Positions 56,715-64,000 of a stretch of 64,000 nt of DNA are shown here, in pieces (position 1 is the first letter of the stretch; every line of letters starts with the position of its first letter). Where the stretch lies: NCBI GenBank assembly GCA_020722565.1, contig DYKO01000003.1, positions 1 to 64,000 on the forward strand. Reading direction: 5' to 3'. The notes beneath the pieces are model-generated. The model was not told where the DNA came from. It ran no database searches and saw nothing but the letters and a program-made list of their open reading frames with translations. A program made the position numbers and the translations under genes. The DNA is from Rikenella microfusus. Its GTDB lineage: Bacteria > Bacteroidota > Bacteroidia > Bacteroidales > Tenuifilaceae.

Positions 56715-57464
56715 TTACTTTTTCTTTGTTTGCTCCTTGAGGAACACATCAAGCGCCTGTGTCATGCTTTTGAAAGTATCGGTTGGAGCCTTAACATCGA
56801 GCCTTAACCCTGCGTCTTTTACTGCTTTTGCAGTTGTATCACCAAAGGCACCAATGGCTATGTCGTTCTGTTGAAAATCGGGAAAGTTCTCAAACAACGA
56901 CTTTATTCCACTAGGACTGTAAAAAACAATCATGTCGTAGGGGAAAGGCTTTAAATCGGAAAGATCGCTGCTTACAGTTTTGTAAAATATACCCTTGGTG
57001 TATTTTACTTTAGTTTTATTAAGAGCCTTGGGAATATCAGGCTTATGGGGATCGGAAAGTGGTAATAAAAATTTTTCGTCCTTGTGCTTTACAATAATTT
57101 CAAGTAAATCCTGAAAGGTATTGTTCCCAAAAAAGATCTTTCGTTTTCGATAAACAATATACTTTTGAAGGTAATGTGCAATTGATTCTGTAATACAAAA
57201 ATATTTCATTGTTTCAGGTACGTTGACCCTTATTTCCTCGCAAATACGGAAAAAATGATCAATTGCAGTTTTACTTGTAAAAATGACGGCAGTGTGATCG
57301 AGAATATTAATCTTTTGCTGCCTAAACTCCTTCGATGTTACCCCTTCAACATGAATAAAAGGGCGGAAATCAAGATGAACCCCATATTTTTGAGTTATCT
57401 CCATATAGGGCGACTTTTCGTTTAGGGGTTCCGGTTGTGAAATTACAATCTTTTTGATTTTCAA
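56715..57464 (-). CDS. hemD: Uroporphyrinogen-III synthase
   Basis: Closes and isomerises hydroxymethylbilane to uroporphyrinogen III in heme/siroheme synthesis, 249 residues, two-lobed fold. 'VIFTSKTAIDHFF' and 'DMIVFYSPSGIKSLFENF' are the paired conserved strands. The most likely start is a TTG (57462-57464): the first residues KKIVISQPEP are conserved and an in-frame stop lies just upstream, so no ATG fits. Part of a DUF4271-hemD-rnpA-yidD run. Confidence 0.88.
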   Translation of the reverse strand: MKIKKIVISQPEPLNEKSPYMEITQKYGVHLDFRPFIHVEGVTSKEFRQQKINILDHTAVIFTSKTAIDHFFRICEEIRVNVPETMKYFCITESIAHYLQKYIVYRKRKIFFGNNTFQDLLEIIVKHKDEKFLLPLSDPHKPDIPKALNKTKVKYTKGIFYKTVSSDLSDLKPFPYDMIVFYSPSGIKSLFENFPDFQQNDIAIGAFGDTTAKAVKDAGLRLDVKAPTDTFKSMTQALDVFLKEQTKKK

Positions 57465-57493
57465 GGCCCAATAATTTTAAAACCACAATATTG

Positions 57494-58342
57494 CTAAAAC
57501 ATTCTATATGAATATATTACCCCTAATATTATGGGTAATTCAAGAGCACAAAGGTACAAAATGAAATACAATATTGAAATTCTTTGCTTTATAAACATTC
57601 TTACAAAAAAAATGTACCTGTGTAACAATAAAATAAGTAGGATAACAAATGGAAGGTAGACTAAATAAACCTGGATTTCGGTTCGTACATATATTGCAAT
57701 GAAAATTACAGGCAGCAGAAAAACACCTACTAGCCTAAATACTAAATTATTTTTGAAACTCAACATCGACGCTACATTATGATCGGCTGTTACAATCCCA
57801 AGTATTTTATGAAAAAACCAAATCCATCCTCTGTAAAAATAAACAATTAGTGGTGCTGCAATTAGAGAGTATAACATTACTATTTTGTTTACTGGCATTA
57901 ATGTATTGATAAATAGATAGGTAAGTAACGATGTGGAAATTAGTAATAGAAAGTCAAGAATTCTTGCGGTTTTTTTAAGGGGTACACTAATATTACTAAG
58001 AGTCTTTTCAGCAATAAAATCGTAATAAAGCGATTGTATATAAATTTTTAAATACTTAATACTCCTTACAATAACCAAGGATAGTAGAACAAATGATAAG
58101 ATTAGTTCTAAAACCACTATGCTGTTTAACAAATCGTTCCGTTCATAAAATCTTGGCTCTATTTTTTGAGAAAGAATGTTTTGGGATTTACTTTGTTTAA
58201 AAACTTGTTTTACTTTATTTACATTAATGTTATTTAAATAATTATCAGAATGATGCAGCGAATCTCCTTTACTTTTTAGAATAGCGTAACTATTAAAAAG
58301 ATATGTAGTATTTGAAACCTGAGAATGAGAAAAGGTTTGCAT
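57494..58342 (-). CDS. DUF4271 membrane protein
   Basis: A 282-residue protein with seven or so hydrophobic helices from about residue 80 to the end and a polar N-terminus. I recognise it as DUF4271, a Bacteroidota family found next to hemD; function unknown. Start at ATG 58342 (a TTG at 58360 is also in frame). The lone polar N-terminus has no signal-peptide look. 20 bases after uvrC. Confidence 0.82.
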   Translation of the reverse strand: MQTFSHSQVSNTTYLFNSYAILKSKGDSLHHSDNYLNNINVNKVKQVFKQSKSQNILSQKIEPRFYERNDLLNSIVVLELILSFVLLSLVIVRSIKYLKIYIQSLYYDFIAEKTLSNISVPLKKTARILDFLLLISTSLLTYLFINTLMPVNKIVMLYSLIAAPLIVYFYRGWIWFFHKILGIVTADHNVASMLSFKNNLVFRLVGVFLLPVIFIAIYVRTEIQVYLVYLPFVILLILLLHRYIFFVRMFIKQRISILYFILYLCALELPIILGVIYSYRMF

Positions 58343-58362
58343 AATCAGAAATTTTTGCAAAA

Positions 58363-60159
58363 CTATTGATTATTTTGGAAGAATTGAAATATCGCTTCTG
58401 CGGTTTTTTTAGGAATCCATTTAGATAGTTCCTCAAAGGATGCATTTTGAATTTTTTCAATTGACTTGAAGTTTTTATAAAGTTTCTCAACGGTTTTTGG
58501 CCCTACTCCGGGAATTGTCTCTAAAATTGAAGACTCTAAAAGATTTTGCCTTTTTTTTCTATGGAATGTTATACCAAACCTATGAGCTTCGTCTCTTAGC
58601 TGCTGAATCAAGGTTAGCGACAATGAACGTTTGTCGAGATAAAGAGGTGCTGAATCGCCAGGACGATAAATCTCCTCAAGTCTTTTTGCTATTCCGATTA
58701 TAGGAATATATTGAATTTTAAGTTCATTTAATACTTCAAATGCAGCACTGAGTTGTCCCTTACCACCATCAATTATGATTAGATTGGGCAGCTGTTTATT
58801 TTCATCTAGTAGGCGTTTATATCGCCTGAACACAATTTCCCGCATTGATGCATAGTCGTTGGGTCCCAAAACAGTTTTGATATTAAAGTGTCGGTATTCG
58901 CTTTTTGCAGGTTTACCGTTTATAAAAACAACACATGCTGCAACAGGATTTGTACCCTGAAGATTTGAGTTGTCGAAGCATTCAATCACCTCAGGCAGAT
59001 TTGGTAAATTCAAATCCATCTTCAACTTTTCAAGATATTTTAGAAATCGATTTTGAGGATATACTTTTTCTAAATTTCTTTCTATCTCCTTAATGTAAGC
59101 CTCAGCATTTCTAATACTTAATTTCACTAATGATAATTTTTCTCCCCTTTTGGGTTTTTCAAATCGCATTCCCTCTATAGGAAAACTTGGTTTTAAATTT
59201 ATGATTGCAATTTTTGAAGAAATATTGAGTCGATTTTTTATTTCTAAAATTGCTTGAGAAAAAATATCTTCAAGTGATTCATTATCTAACGGTAATTTAA
59301 TTTGAAGATTATAAGATTGAATAACTATTCCACTATTAACTTTAATATAATTAACTACAACAATATAATTAATTTTCAGTATTGTAAATACATCGAGATT
59401 TTTAACGGTGGTTGTAATCACGGAACTTTTTGATTGAAAATTTGAAAGAACTTTAATTTTTTCTTTCAACGCATGAGCTTTTTCAAATTTTAGTTTTAGT
59501 GCTGCATTTTTCATCTCTTTAGATAGGATATTAATAAGGTTGTTAATGTTACCTTCTAATATTTCTCTAATTGCTTTAATATTTTCATCATATTCCTTAG
59601 AAGATTGAAGTCCAATACAGGGAGCTAAGCAGTTTCCTATTTGGTATTCCAAGCAAGGTTTAAATTTACCTGAAGAAATATTTGATTCTGATAAAACAAA
59701 ATCGCAGGTTCTTAGCGGGTAAAGTTGGCGAATTAGCCCAATTAGTGCTTTAAGTAATCTTCCCGATGTATATGGTCCATAGTAAATAGATCCGTCGTTA
59801 AAGTATTTTCTTGTGGTTTCAACGCGGGGAAAAGGTTCGTTGCGTAAAACTATCCATGGATAAGTTTTATCGTCACGTAAAAGGATGTTATACCTAGGTT
59901 GATGCTTCTTGATTAAAATATTTTCTAGTATAAGAGCATCGGATTCAGTATTAACTACTATGTACTTAAGTTCAGCAATTTTTGATACCAATGCCCTAAT
60001 CTTTGCGCTATTGTTACTGCTTCGGTTGAAATAGGAAGATACTCTTTTTCGTAAATTTTTGGCTTTACCAATATATATTATTTTTTCAGTGTTATCAAAA
60101 AACTGATAGACACCAGGATTCTCAGGTAGTGAAGATAGAAAAGCTGATGTTATCTGCAT
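58363..60159 (-). CDS. uvrC: Excinuclease ABC subunit C
   Basis: Endonuclease that nicks both sides of DNA lesions in nucleotide excision repair, 598 residues. The GIY-YIG domain is at 14-95 ('GVYQFFDNTEKIIYIGKAKN'), the UvrB-binding UVR motif lies near 200-235, the RNase H-like C-terminal nuclease has 'VIECFDNSNLQGTNPVAACV' and 'NLIIIDGGKGQL', and a helix-hairpin-helix pair ends it ('LETIPGVGPKTVEKLYKNF'). Confidence 0.97.
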   Translation of the reverse strand: MQITSAFLSSLPENPGVYQFFDNTEKIIYIGKAKNLRKRVSSYFNRSSNNSAKIRALVSKIAELKYIVVNTESDALILENILIKKHQPRYNILLRDDKTYPWIVLRNEPFPRVETTRKYFNDGSIYYGPYTSGRLLKALIGLIRQLYPLRTCDFVLSESNISSGKFKPCLEYQIGNCLAPCIGLQSSKEYDENIKAIREILEGNINNLINILSKEMKNAALKLKFEKAHALKEKIKVLSNFQSKSSVITTTVKNLDVFTILKINYIVVVNYIKVNSGIVIQSYNLQIKLPLDNESLEDIFSQAILEIKNRLNISSKIAIINLKPSFPIEGMRFEKPKRGEKLSLVKLSIRNAEAYIKEIERNLEKVYPQNRFLKYLEKLKMDLNLPNLPEVIECFDNSNLQGTNPVAACVVFINGKPAKSEYRHFNIKTVLGPNDYASMREIVFRRYKRLLDENKQLPNLIIIDGGKGQLSAAFEVLNELKIQYIPIIGIAKRLEEIYRPGDSAPLYLDKRSLSLTLIQQLRDEAHRFGITFHRKKRQNLLESSILETIPGVGPKTVEKLYKNFKSIEKIQNASFEELSKWIPKKTAEAIFQFFQNNQ

Positions 60160-60172
60160 ACCATAAGGTTAG

Positions 60173-61786
60173 TTAAACGTAAATTGACGTGAAATTAAAT
60201 TTATCGACATCAAAATATCCCTGTGGTGTTAGTTTTAAATGGGGTATAACTGAAAGTAACATAAACGACATTGTCATGTATGGTGCATAAAGGTTAGAAC
60301 CATTTTTCTTTACCAATTCATTTATTGAGCTATAAGCTTTTGCAGCTTCCTCGATGGTTGTATTTGTCATTAAACCATAATATGGCAGGGGCATACCCGT
60401 AACATTTTTTCCATCGGAAAATGATATACCCCCTTTATTTTTAATTATATAATCAATTGCCATGAAGATGGAATGATCATTGGTTCCAACGGCAACAATA
60501 TGATGGCTATCGTGAGCTATACTGGCAGCTAAAGCGCCTTTTTTTAAACCAAAACCATTAATAAATCCAACTCCAATATTATTGGGATTATAACGACTTA
60601 CTACAACAATCTTAATAATATCGTTAGGGATATCATAACCACTACTCATAGCAGGGGTTTCTAATACATTTGTTATTAGTTCACCATTTAAAGCACCAAT
60701 TACCTTAATTTTTTTACCAACAGTTAAATTAATTTCGATTTTTGATTTATCGAAAGACGATGGAAAAACAAAATCTGGATGTTTTTCATTGATACTTGAA
60801 AAATTATTATGATTTAAAATTGGCTCACCATTAATATAGGTTTGAATTATATTAAAATTTTTAAGATCGTCAACTAAAATAAAATCAGCAAAATCGCCAA
60901 TTTGAAGTAAACCTACAGGTAAGTTGTAATGGCGAACGGGATTAACACTAGCCACAGTTAAAATATCAAAAATATCGTAACCAAACGATAGTGCTTTTTT
61001 GACATGCTTGTTTATATGACCCAACAAAAGTTCATCGGGATGGCAGTCATCAGTACAAAACATAACCATATCGGGATAGGACTTAATAAGGGAATGTAGC
61101 GCATCGAAATTTTTAGCAGCGCTACCATCTCGAATTAAGACCTTCATTCCATGAGAGATCTTTTCTTTTGCCTCATCAAGAGTAAAACATTCATGATCGG
61201 TTGATATTCCCTGTGCAATATACTTCATCAATGCTTCACCAGACAATCCTGGTGCGTGGCCATCTATAGGTTTATTATTTAGCTTTGCCTCATCCAAAAT
61301 TTTTATTACTTCAGGCGAAGCGTTAACTACACCTGGAAAATTCATCATTTCGGCAAGGCAAGCCACATTGCTGAAGGATAAAATTTCAGATATTTCTTTT
61401 GCAGTAAATGCCTGATAGCATTCATCAAAAGGTGAAGCAGGAACGCAGGAAGGGGCTCCAAAGAATATTTTAAGCAATGAATGCTGAGCATTGTCAATCA
61501 TAAACCTTACGCCTTTTACTCCGGCGACATTGGCCACTTCGTGTGGGTCGGCTACCACGGCAACGGTACCATGCCTAAGGGCAGCCTCAGCAAAACGTTC
61601 AGGTATGAGCATTGAACTTTCAATATGTAAATGCGAATCTACCAACCCTGGCAGGATAAAAATTTCATCAGGATTTTGCTCCTCATCAATAGCTACAATC
61701 CTTTTATCCTTGATAGATATTCTTGCGCCAAAAATTCTTTTTTTAATAGGATCCACAACTCGACCCGAAAATATTTCTGTCCTCAT
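60173..61786 (-). CDS. ade: Adenine deaminase
   Basis: Amidohydrolase of 537 residues that converts adenine to hypoxanthine plus ammonia. 'GLVDSHLHIESSM' (H-x-H metal site), 'VVADPHEVANV' and 'DGHAPGLSGEALMKYIAQG' are the ADE-specific stretches; 'SVNPVRHYNLPVGLLQIGDFADF' is the amidohydrolase wall, quoted here only as landmarks near 280-310. 13 bases from uvrC. Next to it lie two parS-like sites. Confidence 0.94.
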   Translation of the reverse strand: MRTEIFSGRVVDPIKKRIFGARISIKDKRIVAIDEEQNPDEIFILPGLVDSHLHIESSMLIPERFAEAALRHGTVAVVADPHEVANVAGVKGVRFMIDNAQHSLLKIFFGAPSCVPASPFDECYQAFTAKEISEILSFSNVACLAEMMNFPGVVNASPEVIKILDEAKLNNKPIDGHAPGLSGEALMKYIAQGISTDHECFTLDEAKEKISHGMKVLIRDGSAAKNFDALHSLIKSYPDMVMFCTDDCHPDELLLGHINKHVKKALSFGYDIFDILTVASVNPVRHYNLPVGLLQIGDFADFILVDDLKNFNIIQTYINGEPILNHNNFSSINEKHPDFVFPSSFDKSKIEINLTVGKKIKVIGALNGELITNVLETPAMSSGYDIPNDIIKIVVVSRYNPNNIGVGFINGFGLKKGALAASIAHDSHHIVAVGTNDHSIFMAIDYIIKNKGGISFSDGKNVTGMPLPYYGLMTNTTIEEAAKAYSSINELVKKNGSNLYAPYMTMSFMLLSVIPHLKLTPQGYFDVDKFNFTSIYV

Positions 61787-61846
61787 ATTTTTTTCTTATT
61801 AACTAATTTATTAGTAGAAGCTTATAAATGGTTTAATAAACCAGAA

Positions 61847-61876
61847 AATTAAATGTTCCACGTGGAACATTTAATT
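61847..61876. promoter_or_regulatory. parS-like site 1 (ParB-binding palindrome)
   Basis: The core TGTTCCACGTGGAACA (61854-61869) equals the chromosomal parS sequence used in several phyla, a close variant of the B. subtilis consensus TGTTTCACGTGAAACA. The dyad extends outward to a perfect 30-base palindrome over 61847-61876. It lies in the short gap between ade and mnmG. Consistent with ParB loading near oriC. Confidence 0.85.
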
Positions 61877-61919
61877 AATTATGATTTTTTCAATGAGCGA
61901 CAATTGATTAATTTTATTT

Positions 61920-61935
61920 TGTTCCACGTGGAGCA
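61920..61935. promoter_or_regulatory. parS-like site 2
   Basis: TGTTCCACGTGGAGCA, one base different from site 1 (A to G in the right arm), 51 bases away and ending directly before the mnmG stop codon. Two parS-like sites in one intergenic gap are unlikely by chance. Confidence 0.75.
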
Positions 61936-63786
61936 TTATCTTCCAAAATAAATTAGCAATACATTAATGTCGCTGGGTGATATACCTGGTATTCTTTTGG
62001 CTTGGGCTATAGTTGTTGGTTTTATTTTTGATAATTTTATTCTTGCTTCTGTGCTTAATGATTTTAGAAAATGGAAATCAAAGTTATCGGGGATTTTAAC
62101 ATGTTCTAAACGTAATAATTTATCGGCCACTAGTTGCTCTTTTTCTATGTAACTCTCGTATTTTATTTTAATTTCGGCGCTTGTAATTGCTTCGTTGGTA
62201 AATTGTTTGATATTTAGAATACCTAGAATATCTTTTAGGTTAATTTCGGGTCGTAGTGCAATATCAATGATTTTACGCTTTTGATTTATTGGTTTAGAGT
62301 TGATTTTATTTAAATAGCCATTTATTTTTGTGGGTTCTATTGATGTTCTTTTTACATAGTTTAAAATACTATTTACTTCAGCGAGTTTATTTTCGAGTCG
62401 AGAAATATCATCTTCACTTATCATGCCTAATTTTTGTGCAAGGGGTGATAGGCGTTCATCGGCGTTATCCTGCCTTACTAAAATACGATATTCAGCTCTA
62501 CTTGTAAACATTCGATAGGGCTCATCAACTCCTTTTGTTACTAGATCGTCGATAAGTACCCCTATATATGCTTCGTTTCTTTTTAGTGTAAGTTCTTGAA
62601 TGTAATTTTGTGCTTTGAGATGTGCATTGGCTCCGGCAATTAATCCTTGCCCTGCTGCTTCTTCGTAACCTGTGGTACCGTTTATTTGACCGGCAAAAAA
62701 TAGATTGTTTATTAGTTTTGTTTCTAGATTATGCTTTAACTGGGTAGGATCAAAATAATCATATTCTATTGCATAACCGGGACGTATAATGTGTGCATTC
62801 TCAAATCCTGGTATTTTTTTAAGAGCCTCAAACTGTATTTCAACTGGTAAAGAGGATGAAAATCCATTCAAATACATCTCGTAAGTATATACTCCCTCTG
62901 GCTCTAAAAAAAGTTGATGCGATTCTCTTTCGGCAAAAGTATTTATTTTATCTTCGATACTTGGACAATATCGGGGTCCAACACCTTTTATTTTGCCAGT
63001 AAAAAGGGGTGAGAATTTAAATCCTTTTCGTAAAATATTATGAACATCATTGTTTGTATTTACTATATAGCAAGATTTTTGTGGTAATGCTGTTCTGTAG
63101 TTGGGGTTATATGAGAATTTTGAAATTGGTTGAGTTTCTTGAATAGTTAATTTTTCTAAATTAACTGTTCTTCCATCGATTCGGACAGGGGTTCCTGTTT
63201 TCATTCGTGCAGCTTTGAAACCTAATGCCACTAGTTTTTCCGTTAGCCCTACAGAACTGTTCTCCCCTATTCTACCACCTTGAAAATTTACAGTTCCAAT
63301 ATGAATTAAACCATTCAAAAAGGTACCATTAGTTAATACTAACGATTTACAAAATGCATTTTGATTAGTTTTTGTTATTATGCCTTTAGGATATCTATTT
63401 TCAATTATAATATCGGTAACTTCATCTTGCCATAAGAAGAGATTGGGTATTGATTCAAGGTATTTTCTCCATTCAAGAGAAAATAGCATACGGTCACATT
63501 GAGCACGTGGGCTCCACATAGCTGGACCCTTGCTCATGTTTAACATTCTAAAGTGAATGGTTGTTAAATCGGTTACCTTTGCAGTATACCCACCTAAAGC
63601 ATCAATTTCTTTTACAATTTGGCCTTTTGCTATTCCACCAATTGCTGGGTTACAACTCATTTGCGCTAGCTTTGATAGATCCATTGAAATCAAAAGAACT
63701 TTTGAACCCATTTTTGCTGCTATTGCAGCCGCTTCGCATCCTGCGTGTCCTCCACCTACAACAATAACATCAAAATTTACTTCCAT
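61936..63786 (-). CDS. mnmG: tRNA uridine-5-carboxymethylaminomethyl modification enzyme MnmG
   Basis: FAD enzyme of 616 residues that with MnmE puts cmnm5 groups on U34. 'VVGGGHAGCEAAAIAAKMG' is the dinucleotide fold, 'SCNPAIGGIAKGQIVKEIDA' the MnmG signature, 'GQINGTTGYEEAAGQGLIAG' the second FAD contact, with a C-terminal helical domain that grips MnmE. It overlaps ybeY's stop (AAATGGAAGTAA). Often near oriC, in agreement with the parS-like sites at its 3' end. Confidence 0.97.
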   Translation of the reverse strand: MEVNFDVIVVGGGHAGCEAAAIAAKMGSKVLLISMDLSKLAQMSCNPAIGGIAKGQIVKEIDALGGYTAKVTDLTTIHFRMLNMSKGPAMWSPRAQCDRMLFSLEWRKYLESIPNLFLWQDEVTDIIIENRYPKGIITKTNQNAFCKSLVLTNGTFLNGLIHIGTVNFQGGRIGENSSVGLTEKLVALGFKAARMKTGTPVRIDGRTVNLEKLTIQETQPISKFSYNPNYRTALPQKSCYIVNTNNDVHNILRKGFKFSPLFTGKIKGVGPRYCPSIEDKINTFAERESHQLFLEPEGVYTYEMYLNGFSSSLPVEIQFEALKKIPGFENAHIIRPGYAIEYDYFDPTQLKHNLETKLINNLFFAGQINGTTGYEEAAGQGLIAGANAHLKAQNYIQELTLKRNEAYIGVLIDDLVTKGVDEPYRMFTSRAEYRILVRQDNADERLSPLAQKLGMISEDDISRLENKLAEVNSILNYVKRTSIEPTKINGYLNKINSKPINQKRKIIDIALRPEINLKDILGILNIKQFTNEAITSAEIKIKYESYIEKEQLVADKLLRLEHVKIPDNFDFHFLKSLSTEARIKLSKIKPTTIAQAKRIPGISPSDINVLLIYFGR

Positions 63787-64000
63787 TTCTGATAGTATAA
63801 CTCAATTGCCCAATTTTCCTTTTCCCTTATCAACATTTGCTGTGTTTCAGTTTGATCATCGTACCCTAATATGTGAAAAATACCGTGTATTATAACTCTA
63901 AGTAGTTCTTGTCTAAAAGAATCACCATTTATAAATGCGTTATACTTAACAGTATCAATTGAAATAACAATATCAGCTTCTAAATATTTACCAACGCTAT
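63777..64000 (-). CDS. ybeY: Endoribonuclease YbeY, C-terminal part
   Basis: About 73 codons of the 3' end are inside the window; the 5' part lies beyond it. It reads 'EADIVISIDTVKYNAF' and then HGIFHILGYDD, the zinc motif H-G-x-x-H-x-x-G-Y-x-x. The third ligand position of the E. coli enzyme is His but Asp or similar is usual in Bacteroidota, so I do not regard it as defective. YbeY matures 16S rRNA 3' ends. Its stop (TAA, 63777-63779) overlaps the mnmG start. Confidence 0.9.
   Translation of the reverse strand, partial: SVGKYLEADIVISIDTVKYNAFINGDSFRQELLRVIIHGIFHILGYDDQTETQQMLIREKENWAIELYYQKWK

Noticed and set aside
63504-63509. CACGTG inside mnmG as a third parS site
   Set aside because: Flanking bases do not continue the palindrome (GAG-CACGTG-GGC), and it lies in conserved coding sequence.
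63777-64000. YbeY as inactive because the third zinc His is missing
   Set aside because: The GYxD form is usual in this phylum; no other sign of damage.

Overview
The window looks like a chromosomal segment of a low-GC member of the Bacteroidota, most likely of the order Bacteroidales. The signs are: C-terminal type IX secretion (T9SS) sorting tails on secreted proteins, TAnnTTTG-type promoter elements with few Shine-Dalgarno sites, a short ATP synthase epsilon subunit, Bacteroidota-restricted families (DUF4254, DUF4271, DUF2723, YitT) and the hemD-rnpA-yidD order. I cannot name a genus.

Layout. 1-3152: a T9SS cargo protein and a histidine kinase/response regulator pair. 3153-5717: an AT-rich, gene-poor stretch around one long TetR-type regulator with an unusual C-terminal domain. 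5718-8234: atpD-atpC and a hydrolase. 8299-11340: a large DUF2723 membrane glycosyltransferase-like protein. 11503-18967 (+): SUI1, two secreted nucleases, a 952-residue HExxH outer-membrane candidate and 5-formyl-THF cyclo-ligase. 19040-24500: superoxide dismutase, tRNA-Arg(CCT), Lrp regulator, AEC transporter, a broken YceI gene, dtd, a MazG-like gene and deoC. 24597-28083: sugar symporter, nucleotidyltransferase and a frameshifted M23 peptidase. 28184-34884 (+): U32 peptidase, DUF4254, GT9, YitT, RsgA, a doubly frameshifted AIM24 gene and MnmH. 34873-39178 (-): universal stress protein, polyprenyl synthase and an RND/MMPL exporter. 39322-41046: Na/Pi symporter.

41094-46738 (-) carries the second ATP synthase block (atpB-E-F-H-A-G) behind a bactofilin and a four-helix membrane protein. 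Upstream of it, 46803-52335 (-) is an unusual signalling-like group: a TPR/SpoIIE phosphatase, an ankyrin/PPP-phosphatase fusion, a CotH-like kinase candidate and a rhomboid protease. 52409-55966 (+) holds an AsmA-like protein and a second histidine kinase. 55963-64000 (-) holds yidD, rnpA, hemD, DUF4271, uvrC, adenine deaminase, mnmG and the 3' part of ybeY. Between ade and mnmG lie two parS-like sites, one of them the centre of a 30-bp perfect palindrome, suggesting that this end of the window is close to the replication origin.

The F1Fo ATP synthase is complete in the window but split over two loci about 33 kb apart. Four single-base indels, each at a short homopolymer, break three otherwise well-conserved genes (YceI, M23, AIM24) between 22.6 and 33.7 kb. 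They could be assembly errors or real decay. The best candidates for something undescribed are the TetR fusion, the ankyrin-phosphatase/CotH-kinase/rhomboid operon and the HExxH outer-membrane protein.
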